A stretch of 64,000 bases of DNA from Marisa cornuarietis (GCA_004794655.1 SMMW01000001.1:10823501-10887500), one strand, 5' to 3'. Counted from the stretch's first letter, positions 12,521 to 25,093 are shown. Numbers and translations: made by a program. The notes: generated by a model from the sequence alone, not told the origin.

Positions 12521-15500
12521 CGCGCGCGCGTGCACTTTTGTGCGTCCGTGTACGTGTGGTTTGATCGATGCGTGCGTATGGTCTTGCGTTTGTGGCTTGT
12601 GTAGACAATTTCGTGATTGTGGTTTGTATATACAATTTTGTGTTTGTGACTTGTCTAGACAATTTTGTAATGTTCGGCCTTACCAACAAGTGTCTTCCTG
12701 GGGCGCCAATGTGGACCGTTGACCGGTCTGTCCGTTACCATAGTAACGACGGAGGTGTATTTAACGGCGACCTGGGAATCCATACATATCATTCGTACAA
12801 TGAAGGTACTGGTCATATCTCTCTATTTCTCTGTCTCTGGCAGCGTAGATGCATGCGCATTACATTACAAACATTAATACCTATAAAAGCAAAACACAAA
12901 GCTTTTTCTTATGAAAGTTTAAGGCACGTTTCTAAAAAATAAAATATCTCATTTTCCCTTTTCTTATCATTGCTGAAACGTGTTTGCAGTAAACAGTTAA
13001 TAGATTTATAGAAATAGAATAATAAAAGAAGGTAGCTTTTTGTCTTCACAGCTCATCCTTACTTTCAAAATTCGTGTTTTCTTACCGTCAAACCTTCTAA
13101 CTTGGTGCACTACACGGAACACACAGACCAGTGACACTCTTGCTTGTTCCCAATGTTCCTCAGGTGACACAGTGACATGCAGACTGGACTACGCTGGGTC
13201 AGACCGGAGTCTCATCAACTTCATGCACAACGACTGGTCAGTCGTTTTTCTAACACATGAGAAATCAATGACTTCCAGAATTCTTTTTATTTAGTATATG
13301 AATTTTACGACAGAGGCGATCGCAAAATGCTACACACATTGAATTATCTCGAATGAAACTTTCAGCAGCTCGAAATATGTCTAAGGATAAGTATTCACTA
13401 TAAACGTAAGACACATGTATATTTTTATTGCACAAAAATAATCATTTCCTTTGATTTTAGGCAGGACTTTGTAGAGCGAGGGAAAATCACAGCACATCGA
13501 CGTAAGCTTTTACCATTGTGAACTATAAACTGAACGGAATCATATGGAAAATGTCACTAAAATTTGTATTTGCACAGCTTCGTGTACAGACAGTGGGTTA
13601 ACTTGCCCCCGGATCAACTGTACGCTACCATCGGTGTCTCAAGGGGTAGGGCAGAACTGACTGTAGAGTGGCCAGAGCCAGAAAAAGGGGACATAACCAT
13701 CAGAAATGTAAGCAGCACATGGGACTTGTTGCTAAATATCGCTTGTATATTGATAGTCACAGCTTCGTTACTTTCTATTGAGATATTAAATGTTCCCATT
13801 CAGCTACTAGTTTTTAGCTCATGTTTTATTCCTCTGAGCATTGTTTCTTGAAGATTTTTTGAAGGATAACCGTCTACTAACGTCTTCAAACATAAACTAG
13901 TCAATGTTTTTGGAGATTGTTGACAGCCAAAAAGAAATTTTCAGAAGAAAGACAAACATTATCTGTTACCCAAAAACTACGTGTACACATTTGCTTACTT
14001 ATGAGGATGTCAGTAAATGCAATCTCGCAACCTTTGTTCCCACTCCTTCTGTTTCACTCAAAGTCCATTTGTTCTCGTTTTCTGCGATTTCGAGTGGTTG
14101 TACCCCTTAGTTCAAATGGTATCCTTGAACCCGCTTTTAACGTGTCACTTCAAACCCTCAGGACTTACCCTCCAACTGGTTTGGCTGGAAAGGAATTGGC
14201 AGGGACGATGAGGCCTCAACGTTCGTTTTGACAAACATAGACACCACCACTCAGCGAGAGGCATTCAATGTGCAATGTCCGCTGGCGCTGACCACAGGTA
14301 CGGGGACTGTCCACCCGTGTGTCGTGAGGTCCAGACGGTTTACTGTCGCTGTAACTGTTGTTATAGACGGGATGAAATGCTCTATAGTTAACGGCAGGCT
14401 TATTTGTAATTGCTGTCTTGAGCAGGCTCAGATGCAACTGATGTCACAGGCAGGCTGATATTAATTATTATCACAGTCGTACTGAGATGCATGTGCCTGT
14501 AGTCGTGTTAAGATGTTATTTCTTTTCTCCTATAATTACTGTTTTTTTAAGATTTATTTTCACCAGTTTGAAGGGCTGCTGATAGCTGATTTTAGGCACC
14601 AAGTGCTTGTGCAGGCTTGTTGGAAGGTCTCATTTTAAAAAAATGGCACGAGTCTGAGGGCGAAAAAGTACTGTGCGTAAAATAGAAAACAGCTTTCAGA
14701 AAAAAATTTGAGCTTCGAACAGTCGGGTGTTGATATCGCGGCTCATAGTAGGTAGTAAATCATATCAAAAGCTATTTTCGGACTTGTTAGTGACAAACAG
14801 TGTTAAGAACAAAGTCAAGGTCAACACCAATAGCTTCATGGGATAAAATAAAATTTTTATTTCAGGTTTTAGTTACTTTGAAGTGGAAATATTGAGAAAG
14901 GCCTCTACCACAGAATCGGAAGGCCACGGAATAGGACTTGTGTCTGGTAATTGTGAAGCATTTGTCTACCCTGGCTGGACCATAAATTCCATAGGTTATC
15001 ACAACGATGATGGTGGCCTGTACGTCAACGGCGATAAAGTGACAGGTAATTCATGCAGTGATGTGTACCTGATTGCGCAGAGTATTTTGAACCGTTGGAG
15101 CTAAACGGAAGTGTATAGCGCTTCCAAGAAATAAGCTTTCTTTTATTTCTTACAGTTTCTGCATAAAAAGGATAGAAGATTGTTACATAGTATTGAGTCA
15201 CAAAGCTTAATTTGTGTCGTAATACTTGCAAGAAAGATGTAGCATATAAATAAACGTAATAAAAGTAACGGGTAGTGGTGGAGATATTTCAATTTGTTGA
15301 GTTGTTTTTCTGTTCATTACTGATGTTTTCATAGAATGATCGGCACTTTATTCATGCGGGTGTGCTTGTACGTACATGTGCGTCATGTGTGTAAAAGTGA
15401 TAAGGTGTGTGGGGTGTGGGTGTGGGTGTGTGTGTGTGGGTGTGTGTCCTCTTCCCTGTGGAAGTCAGAGCATGTATAATAAAAACTGATGCTAATGCTC

Positions 15501-18500
15501 TGTCCGCAGCTGTGACTGACGACGATCTAACATGTAAGGAAGGCGACAGAATGGGCTGTGGAGTTATCTTCCCGCATGATGTTAAAGACGAGGACATGCG
15601 AGAGCCTATCTTGGTGCTCGTTTACTTCACGAAGAACGGACAGCTCTCGCACAAGACGCGCATGCGTCAGCCAAGGGGCGGCTTCTTCCCCTGCATAGCC
15701 TTCTGTCACATAGGTAGGTCCTTGTCAGCAGAGCCCTTTGCACGCATGCATCGGTAAATAGCAATTCATCTCAGTCTCCAGTTTCGTGATCAAAAGGTTG
15801 TCGGTCCAGCCCCGTTGTTGATGTTTTATCACCAAGACAACGCGGATGTCAAATATAACAGCATTTGTCGGGATGAAGGCCGCTTGGTAACACCTAACCA
15901 CCCCTCTGGGTAGGAGGAACACGGCTTTGTGATCCGGTTTTTAATCCTGTTTTGGGGTTTTTTGTTAAATCACACAAGGCAAATTTCCGTAACGTCTATT
16001 ATTAATTCTGTCTTTTTTCCTCCAAGCTGCATAGTGGTGATGGAGGCTAGGGGAATGTGAGCATAGACATAGCAGTCAACAGTCTAAAACAGAACGCCAG
16101 CTCTCTATTATGGGCGCGTGATTTTCATTGGTTTCGTGTCGGGAGAAATCAGTGGCAGACTGAGTTATATTTCATATTTCATATCAGCGGTTAGATTAGC
16201 TGTACACACCATGCTTTTCTCAACGAGGGAGTTCTGAAAATCGCGGATTTATCAATGTTTGCCGTTCTATTAGCCGACATGTTGGTAGACCGTGAGTTGA
16301 TCACACGCTCGTAGATCGATCCGTTGGGTATTGTACCTAAAGCAGTAATGGAAAAATCGTTCAAACGCTCATTTGATGCAAACGTCGACGTTTTAATGAA
16401 AATGGCAAAGAAACTGTTGACTATTTGCTTTATGTTCACATGGATTTGTGTTTTATTTGCGTAATCCTTAAAGTTTTCGCTGAGTTTGAATGATTTGTGA
16501 AAAGATTTAGTCTGCGCAAGAATTGTGGCAGCGTTTGCTTTCTGTCCGTAAAATGTTTTAGCTTTCTAAGTGACACCAACTGACGGTGACACCGATATAG
16601 ACATAAAACTCAGCCGAAAAACTGGACACACTAGTAGACAGGTAGGCAGGTAGGCAGGCAGAGACAGACACGGAGTAACAGATTGACGCTGTGACCTTGC
16701 AGAAGAATGACTGGCAGGAGTTAAGCATTGCTGATTCTTGCTACCAAACACCCAGAACTCACTCTCTTTCACCCAGGGGACGAGATCCGACTGGACGTGA
16801 AGTGCGAGCCGCCTGCGCTGACCTCCGACCTACACCATGTTCTGACCACGTGCGAGGCGTGCGCCGACTACCGCTGCACCGACGTCTTCCTGCTGCGCGA
16901 CTTAACGCACAACTCCGCCACAGTCCGCCTCGACACCGACCACGACCAGGCGCAGCTGCTGCAGTACCGAGCGGAGCCGCTGCGCAATGTAGGAGACGCC
17001 TTCCACGTCAACGTCACCGACTTCGGTATGCAGCTGCGTGGGTTGACCTTGTCACGTGGTCCTGCCTCCTCGTGTGCTGTAGAAAAGTGTCGCGTGTTTT
17101 GTCACTCGTATGATGAGTGCATGTTACAGAGAGAAACAGTTTTCTATCCATAGCGAAGAGTCAAAAGCAAAGAGTCACCTTTGTGTCAAAGTAAAACTAA
17201 TAGTTCAATAAGCCAGTAAACTCTTAACAGGGTGTGACAGAAAATGCTACTAAATATAGAGAAATTCACTGTACACACAAACTATTTTTGTACCATGGCA
17301 TATAGAAGTATGATTTATTAAGTGTGTCATTATTTCTTCACATTTCTAATGAATGACGTGTGTATTTGAAGTTTGAACCAGTTGGAAGTTGAACTACTGG
17401 AAAAGTAAGAAACTACTCTCTAAAGCACCCTTTTTATAATCCTTAAAGTTATTTGCTATGCATTATAGGATATTTGACTGAGACTGGTAGTCACTTGAAC
17501 GCCTTGTTGCAGGTGTCACCACAGAGATTCAAATTGGGGTCTCCACGGAAGGTTTTAAGCTGGAAGGAGAGTTTCTAGGGTCAGAACCGACATCTTGTGG
17601 ATACATGCTGAAACTGGGTACAGTTGTGTCCAAAGACGGCATGAGAGCAGTGACAAAATGGAATCCAAACGAAAGTAAGTGCATACGACAAACATGTCTG
17701 ACGAGAATGGGTGGACAAGGGGTAGTGGAGGGTGTACCGGGCTCGGGGTTGTGAAGGGGACTTGGCTTTGGTATTAGACATGGAGATGTCGCGTATCCAG
17801 TCTACAGTGTACGCTACCCAGGCCAGGTGGAGTAGTAGGGTGGGCCGGGAGAGTAGTGGAGCTGGGTAGGGAGGTATAGTCTATCATGATTGTGTCACAC
17901 TGGACAAGCTTGGTGTGGAAGTCACTGGACACCGATTACTTATCACGCAGGGCCGTGTAGAAGACTCTTCGTGTATTGGGAGCATAGAGGTCCCTAGGGT
18001 TATGAGCCTTAATAAAAGTTGGAATTGGCATTGACGAGGACGGTATGTGACCAGCATGTGGGGCACTCTGGGATCAGAGGAACACTTGTTTCTGCTGAGA
18101 AATTGTATACGTCTTGGGGAGGGAGGGGAAAATGAGACCAGACACAAAGATTAAGACCAACTCGACCAGACAAAACTGAGCCGACTCAACCACAGGTCGC
18201 AGTCGTTGTTAGACCGGTTCTTACCAACACAGCTAGAGGAGTGTACATAAGCTATACGAACTTTTCCTGTGACACACATAGGTCAGCTATTATTTCCTTA
18301 AATAAAAAATAGATACCTCTTGTGTTCTGTTGCCATTCAGATCAAATCATTGGCTGCTACCTTGATTATATTGATGACGGTGGGGCGGTGCTGTGCTTCA
18401 CGATAGATGATCGTTTGATTGGCCGAGGTGTGGTTGCCAGGGCAACAGGTCACAACAGTGCCCTGTATGCCTCCATCGTAATTTCTGCTGGACCCGCTGA

Positions 18501-19570
18501 GACCAAAGTCAACTGGTCAGGGATCCTAAATTCGACTACATTGAAGAGAGAGCAGGTGAGGAGATACAGACATGCCTTGTACATGTGTACACAACTCAAG
18601 TACATTGTACACATTGTCATCAATTGTGCAGATATACACACGTACATTGTAATGTTGTTATGCCTTGTACATATGTACACACGTACACTATATGATGTCA
18701 TGCCTTGTAATATTATATATACACACACACAAGTACATTGCAATGTTGTCATGAGGTTATTGTTTTGTACTGTCATTCTGTGCAATTTTCAATTAACCTG
18801 TTGAAAATTAGTACACGACGAGTAGAAATAAACAGTTATAGTGTACAGTTACATCTGTCGATGTAGCGCAAAATATTTGCGAGAAAAATCGTCAAATCTG
18901 ATTGTCTGAGTGTGCACTTACAGAGGAAGGCAGAGGACTGGCTGCGGTCATCTGTAATCAGGGGACAAAATTTCAGGCTGGAAAGGCGGCCTTCGGAGGG
19001 TTTCGCTTTTGCAGCCTCGGCGCAGGATTGTCTGCCCCTTGTCATAGGTAAGACCTCCAAAGGCCTTTCTTTCTTTTTTGCTTGCCGTAGCAGTGGTACT
19101 AACCATGGTGATGTATGACAGGCTATAATCATAGCAATGTATGACAGCTTTATCAAAGGGATGTGTGACAGTGTGACAGACTCTATCATAGCGATGTATA
19201 ACAGACTCTATCATAGCTGTAATCATAGTGATGTGTGACCGCTTTAACAAAGGGATGTGTGACAGTGTGACAGCATGACAGGCTCTATCATAGCGATGTA
19301 TGACGAGCTTTAATCATGGAGCTGTGTGACAGGCTCTAATCATAGCGCCTTGTGACAGGCTCTATTCATGGGGCTCTATGAGAGGATCTAATTATTGGGC
19401 TGTGACAGGTTCCTCCATGTTTAGCGTACGCTTGCTAGACGGCAAGGAGCTGCCAGCCGTTGGTGTGAGTCGCGCCACCACTGACGTCAATAACGTGCTA
19501 GGGTCGGACAACGGCGAGATCTGCTTCCACCCAACCTCCAGGAGCACACTCTCCAATAATGGTTAGCCAT

Positions 19571-19602
<32 letters not shown>

Positions 19603-22600
19603 ACGCTTACCAATAATGGTTAGCCATACGTGTGTGTGTGTGTGTGCACGCTCTTCAATAGTGGTTTGTTATACGCGCGCGTGTGTGTGTGTGTGTGTGC
19701 ACACCCTCTCCAGTAATGGTTAGCCTTATACGTGTGTGTGTTCGTGTGTGTGTGTGTGTGCATGTGTGTCATTAAGCATAGAGAATACAGTGAGTATTTA
19801 ATTTCTATGTGAAGTGAATAGAGCCAGATGTGAATGGCGAAAGATGTTGTGCAGAGATCATAGCATGAAGGTCGCCTTGTCTGGTGACTATTATTATTAT
19901 TAAGTTGACTGTAGTTGACCTTCATAATATGAAGGTCGATATGTCCGGTGACTAGTATTAGTAAGGTCGACATGTCCGATGACTGCAGAAAGCAGGAGAG
20001 TGGCCAGCGCCCCAGAGATCCGCGTGGGGGACACGTTGCAGTGTGCCGTGGTGTTCTCGCGTCCCGCTGACCGTGTTGAACAGAAGGTGATTGTCATCTT
20101 CGCTGTCAACGGTGTCATCTTCCACCAGTGTCGTCTACAGGCCTCGTACGGAGGACTTTATCCCACCGTGGCCTTCTCCTCCTCCGGTACCAACGCAGTC
20201 TTACTATTTTTAGCCTTAACTTAAAACAAATCTTTTAAGGGTAACATCTGTTAACTGGTGTTAAGGGTCAGGGGATAACAAAATTATGGAATGATGTAAA
20301 AACAGCTGAGTGTATAAATCTTCAACAGTATAATTCATTCTTGTAGTTTAAATTTTTTTTGCTGTTTTTTGTCTGTGGTTTTATGCCTGTCATCTTTATG
20401 TTTTTGTCTATCCCAGTCGTTTAATACTTTTTATTTATCTCTTATTGAGTATGTTGTTTTTTCTATCTCTGTAGATAGATGTTTATTTATCTCTTACAAT
20501 ATCCTCTGTCTATATTTAGTTTGAATCTTTTTCTTAATAGTTTACAATTTTCTTCGTTATATCTGTGGTTTGATTGCTTTACTTTATCTCTTACTATGTT
20601 CTTTGTGTGTCTCTGTATGTTGACGTGGCTGTTTGTGTCTCTCTCAGTGTCAGTCTTCGTTTGCTCTCTCTTTTTTACTTTTTAGCCATTTTCATCTTCC
20701 TTGTTGCAATATCGCTGTATTCATAAAAGTCCTCTATGGGGAAACCTAAAAGACAGGCTGGAGGTTGAGCGGTAGAATGCTGGATGCGATGTGCAGGAGG
20801 GGAAGTGGAAATTCTGTCAAATAAAAGCATCCTGCCCATTCCCGACACAATTCGTGACAAGTGGCTAAACCAGAGAGTAGATGACACCACCGACCATGTT
20901 GCTGTTAGACCAGTAAGTGTTTGTGAAGTGCCACCAAATGGACAGCAACAGAAAGTGGAAAAAACAGGTAGGTGAATAAATACAAAGCACACATTGAACC
21001 AGCCTACAACACTTCTCATCTTCATCACCGTTTTTCTTACCACCATAACCCTCCTCCTCCTCGTCATCATCATCATCCTGATTATCACAATTTTTGTAAT
21101 CTACCTCTTCGCGTTATTATTTTTTCCACAAACAGTTTGGATAGTGAAATGGTATCGGAATGGTTAAGTCTGATGTCGCCTTGAAGCATTGTAGGGTGCG
21201 TATTGGAGCGATCGGTTCCTATCAGTAGTAAAAATAGTAAGCACGAAGTAGTGGCGTAGTTTGATATTAGATCTCCAGTTTAGTGTGGTTTATGAAGCAG
21301 CAGCTAGCAGGTCAAACTAGACTATAATGGTTTATAGAGCAGCAGTAGCCAGCAATTCAAGCCCATGTCCTCCTTGTGTTCCAGAAGCGTGCGTGCCGCC
21401 ACCAGTTGTATCTGACACCGTCGTCGTCTACGCCAGCTACGCCTTCGCCGACCGCGACAACGTGGCGCGCATTCTGAACGAGTAAGGCATCAAGTAACCC
21501 CTAGAGTGCAGCTTTACACAAACAGGACCGTTGGGTTGACATACGTGTGTTTACACATGATCAACTTGTGTTTACTCACGATAAACGTGGTTACATGGGA
21601 TAAACGTCTGTTGACAAACACGTGATTAACGTGCGTTCGGGCAGGTTTTCGGGTAGTTAACATCTGAGTTAATGGTGGCTTCATTCTCCTTTGCATTATT
21701 TGTAACATTTCATATTTTGCCTGCTTACTTATTATTTATTCATTTATTTTAACCGATTTTTAAAATACTGATCGCCTATCTCAAGCATGTAAACTTAGAG
21801 CTAAACCTAAACGACTTTATTTTATGATCTATGGACCTTTTCGCAAACTGGTGTGCAAAAGATATGTCCAGAAAATTATGGTGTAATGGTTTATGTATGG
21901 TCCTTGATGTCAGCAAAGCTGAAGAACAAACAGCGCACGCCTCCTTTAAAGATCTTTGAAGTTTACAGTCTGTTCCGAATATTTCCTTCAGCGAGGAGGA
22001 ACCATCTAGTCACAAAGTATGTCAAAATTAAAGTAAGCTCTGTACAAATATTTAATTTAATAATAAAATAATAAAAACTTGACAGTGTCACACTAACGCC
22101 AGAGCTGGCCCACCGGAGAATTACAATAGAGCCAATAAAGCTCAATAAAGTCAGAAAATAAAAGTCAAGAACATTAAACAAATCTCACGAGTACAATAAA
22201 ATGATAACTTTTGACATAAAAAATAATTCAACACTAAGGCAGGCAACACAGGAGCATCTCATGAGTGCAATAAAATGATAATCCTGCGCATAAAATATGA
22301 TTCAATATTAAGGCGGACAACTCAGGAGCAAACAAGAAAATGCGTCGCCTGATGCTGTTGCTCAGTTGCATTTATTACAGATTTCTCTGAAGGGAACAAT
22401 CTTATAAAACAATACTTCTTAACATTTCATTAACATAATCGTACCGAGGTCGCTATTCATTCTTATCAAGACTTTGGAGGTTCACTGAGCTTAAAGAATA
22501 TGACACAAACAAATTTTTGTTATATAAGTATTTATAGCAAAATAAATAATTATCTTGACATTGACATTTTGTAGAACAGAGATTTATATAGGTGAAAGAC

Positions 22601-24826
22601 GGTGTTATTGCCGACAAAATCGTTTCGCTGACAGGCGCCAGTCGTCTGTTGTGAATGTTCATATGATAGCCGCTTCATCTTCATTCGCTTTACTTATAAA
22701 ATCCACGAGAAACAAAGTTTGAAAGTGGAAACTAAGTGAGCTTGAATGGGGTTTGTTAATGATGTTTCGACGACAAATTATTTCGTAGTCAACACAGTTC
22801 AAATACTGAGCAATGAACCATGAACCCAGATATATCCCGTAAGAGGTCAAACCATAACAGAAGTAGAGGGGAGGTCACATGCATGTCTCCGAAACGGTCC
22901 ACAGGTACGGTTTCAGAGGCACATGACCTGTAAATTAACTCTAAATTTCTTACATATAGTTTCACCACCAAGACAAAACATTTTAGGTAAGCAATGACTA
23001 ACAGTGGATCGTTTCGAAAAAAAACCGCTAAGCCACACGAGTCCCGGAGATTTCTTTCTCTGATGTTTCTGTAGACTGAAGCCACAGGAGTGTCAATGTC
23101 TGTACCTGATGTCTCTGTAGACTGAAGCCACAGGAGTGTCAATGTCTGTACCTAATGTTTCTGTAGACTGAAGCCACAGGAGTGTCAATGTCTGTACCTG
23201 ATGTCTCTGTAGACTGAAGCCACAGGAGTGTCAATGTCTGTACCTGATGTTTCTGTAGACTGAAGCCACAGGAGTGTCAATGTCTGTACCTGATGTTTCT
23301 GTAGACTGAAGCCACAGGAGTGTCAATGTCTGTACCTGATGTCTCTGTAGACTGAAGCCACAGGAGTGTCAATGTCTGTACCTGATGTTTCTGTAGACTG
23401 AAGCCACAGGAGTGTCAATGTCTGTACCTGATGTTTCTGTAGACTGAAGCGAAAGCGGCCCGTCATAAAGGTAGAGACATCGCTGTCGCGCGCAAGTCTC
23501 AAAGACAAGATGGACGCCATCAAGTGTGCCGACCTGCTGGTGATGTTCCTCAGCAAAGCCTTCTACAACAGCCATGAGATGACCACAGAGTACGCCTGCA
23601 TCATGGGAGAGCCCGGTAAGGATGGACTACAGTAATCCCTCACTTATCGCGGGTGTTCCGTTCCAGGCCCACCCGCGATAAGTGAATTTCCGCGAAGTAG
23701 GGACGCTATACTGTTTTTAGTAGTTATACATTATTTTAAGTCTTTATAAACCCTCCCAACACTCTTATACATAACCCTTTCTCATTCCCTTAATAACTTT
23801 TCCCATAAAAATGTTTTAAACTCTTAAATCTAGATACGTAATTTAAAAAAATTAATATGGGTAGTCACCATTGGAAATACACCATACAGCTAGAATGATA
23901 ATGATTAATTAGCTTAACAGTACTGATGACGATGGCGATGAAGATGAGATGAATGCCAAGAAGGGCATTAATGCTCTTCTAAAGGCACCACTTCATCAGG
24001 CGGTGCGGTATCTTCGACCGGACGTAACGTCTACTACTTCCTCTAAAGGCATAGGCGTAACAGATCTCTTCGTGCGAGTTATGAACGATTGGGTGGCATG
24101 GCAGGGCTTGAATAAATTCAGTCTCTAACGAAAGTTTCACAAATAACGTACACAACACCGCAGATGAAAACTACGCACACGCGACAGTCGGATGCTAACG
24201 GGAAATGGAAGAGCTGAGAGAGGGGGGTAGCTGCGCACAGCGAAAGAAAACAAGATGCGACGGTTACTGAGCCAATCAGCGACTGGGAAACATTACTGTA
24301 CAATACGTACTATGTATGTGCAAAAATACTTTAGACGGAGTACCGTAAAAACACACAAAACAGCGAAAATACCGCGATAAATATTTTACATATAATTTTT
24401 TGAAAACCCGCGAAGCACTGAAGCCGCGAAACATGAAGCGCGAAGTGGCGAGGGAACACTGTATGCAGGGAGAGGATCCAGTTAAGATACCAACTTAAGC
24501 TTTGCTTCCAGATTTTACTGTTAAGAGTCTGGAACATTCCTCATACAATTGCATCACAAAACCTGGATATGGATGTTAGTGTGAATGTATGTGGATTGAG
24601 ATCCATAAACTGCTCAAGGTTTGCGGTTACAGGAGTTCCTGTGATTTCCTGCACCACCGGGCCGGACAGCTGGCCGCCCAGCGACCTTTTCAGTGAGGTG
24701 GCCGGCGAGCTGAGTAAAGTCCCGCGCCTGACCCTTAAGCGAGACGCGGGGGGCGTGGCCAACACCGAGCCACTGGAGAAGCACGTGGACCGTGTTGTGA
24801 GGGAGAAACAGGCGAGTGTGGAGTAG
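10649..24826 (+). CDS. Multi-SPRY/TIR domain protein (18 exons)
   Basis: Coding exons: 10649-10868, 12659-12805, 13164-13236, 13461-13501, 13578-13707, 14162-14297, 14866-15045, 15510-15713, 16777-17025, 17513-17674, 18341-18555, 18924-19047, 19409-19561, 19989-20186, 20797-20967, 21385-21481, 23443-23615, 24633-24826, all bounded by AG/GT. Phases agree at every junction except exon 4/5, which is off by one base. The product is about 955 residues. Four SPRY-like units are visible: about 62-190 (RYHSNDGGVFNGD), 250-395 (YFEVEI, IGYHNDDGG, GDRMGCGVIF, VYFTKNGQ), 460-585 (NQIIGCYLDY, FTIDDR) and 590-755 (GDTLQCAVVF, IFAVNG, GLYPTVAF). Residues about 812-955 form a TIR domain: VVVYASYAFADRD, then CADLLVMFLSKAF, with a Glu near residue 883 (bases 23588-23590) where NADase TIR domains carry the catalytic Glu. 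There is no signal peptide or membrane segment, so it is probably cytosolic. SPRY domains usually bind proteins; TIR domains signal or cleave NAD+. An immune role is inference. Confidence 0.85.
11640..11950 (-). mobile_element. CR1/L2-type LINE relic, antisense in intron 1
   Basis: The minus strand translates to fragments typical of the C-terminal end of CR1/L2-like reverse transcriptase proteins: HWLPICSRIQYKLSVLCFN, then RQLRFSSDNRLLTIRVTRT and HGHRIFSYS. Stops and frameshifts show it is dead. It lies in the first coding intron of the SPRY-TIR gene in the opposite orientation. Confidence 0.65.
12451..12519 (+). repeat. (TG)n microsatellite
   Basis: About 34 uninterrupted TG units, followed by a short CG run, about 140 bases upstream of SPRY-TIR exon 2. 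It creates spurious open frames (Val-Cys repeats) in this region. Confidence 0.95.
19086..19400 (+). repeat. Degenerate tandem repeat in SPRY-TIR intron 12
   Basis: Variants of GTGACAGGCTCTATCATAG and of AGGGATGTGTGACAG alternate for about 300 bases and end at the acceptor of exon 13. The acceptor itself (GGGCTGTGACAG|) looks like one repeat unit. Confidence 0.7.
19553..19770 (+). repeat. Compound repeat: TAATGGTTAGCC + (TG)n, four units
   Basis: The block CAATAATGGTTAGCCATACG followed by (TG)n and GCACGCTC is repeated four times with small changes. The first unit overlaps the donor of exon 13 (AATAATG|GTTAGCC), so the donor sequence has been copied into the intron. Confidence 0.8.
22185..22331 (+). 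repeat. Tandem duplication of about 74 bp
   Basis: Two copies of a block with the shared core CAATAAAATGATAA and ending GGCA/GACAAC..AGGAGC, in the intron between the two 5' TIR exons. Confidence 0.7.
23075..23442 (+). repeat. 46-bp minisatellite made of a splice acceptor
   Basis: Eight units start at 23075, 23121, 23167, 23213, 23259, 23305, 23351 and 23397, exactly 46 bp apart and nearly identical. Each begins with ACTGAAGC, the first bases of the TIR exon that starts at 23443, and ends with GATGTTTCTGTAG or GATGTCTCTGTAG, the acceptor used there. The array therefore duplicates the intron end together with the first bases of the exon. Confidence 0.9.
23630..24461. mobile_element. Tigger/pogo-like MITE (832 bp)
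   Basis: The ends are imperfect terminal inverted repeats: CAGTAATCCCTCACTTATCG on the left, and CAGTGTTCCCTCGCCACTTC when the right end is read inward. The element is flanked by TA on both sides (23628-23629 and 24462-24463), as expected for a Tc1/mariner-class insertion. The interior is AT-rich and holds no transposase frame. It lies in the last intron of the SPRY-TIR gene, 14 bases after exon 17. Confidence 0.75.
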
Positions 24827-25087
24827 ACAGACACAGCAAGTGCTGACTGAGCTTCGAGCGCACGAGCCACGCTCGTGCTTGTACATAGAATAATGCGCAA
24901 AAGATGGCTTGGTTGTCTCTCTAGCTTTTTTGCTTGCTCGCTGGCTGGGTACTAATGTGTTTTCCCTGTCCCTGTTAATAGGGTTTCAATGGCAGTAATG
25001 TTAGTTATAATTGACAGTTTTAAATGTTTATACAAATGAAGATTAATGGCAATTTTAAATTTTCTACCCATGTTACTACCCTTGTTA

Positions 25088-25093
25088 AATAAA
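25088..25093 (+). terminator. Poly(A) signal of the SPRY-TIR gene
   Basis: AATAAA lies 262 bases after the stop codon and is followed by TCTCATTTTGACATTG. It is the first canonical signal downstream of the stop. Confidence 0.7.

Noticed and set aside
12302..12722. Overlapping plus- and minus-strand open frames of about 90-100 codons rich in Val-Cys or His-Thr
   Set aside because: They are read through the (TG)n/(CA)n tract and have no domain or splice context.
16691..17113. 140-codon open frame rich in Arg/Ala/Pro
   Set aside because: It is an alternative frame of SPRY-TIR exon 9; the real frame joins neighbours in phase and has SPRY-like content.
23075..23442. CRISPR-like array
   Set aside because: The units are contiguous without variable spacers and lie in a eukaryotic intron; the 34-bp array at 34313 fails for the same reason.
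22789..23575. Minus-strand open frames repeating LLWLQSTETSGTDIDTPVAS
   Set aside because: Antisense reading of the 46-bp acceptor minisatellite.
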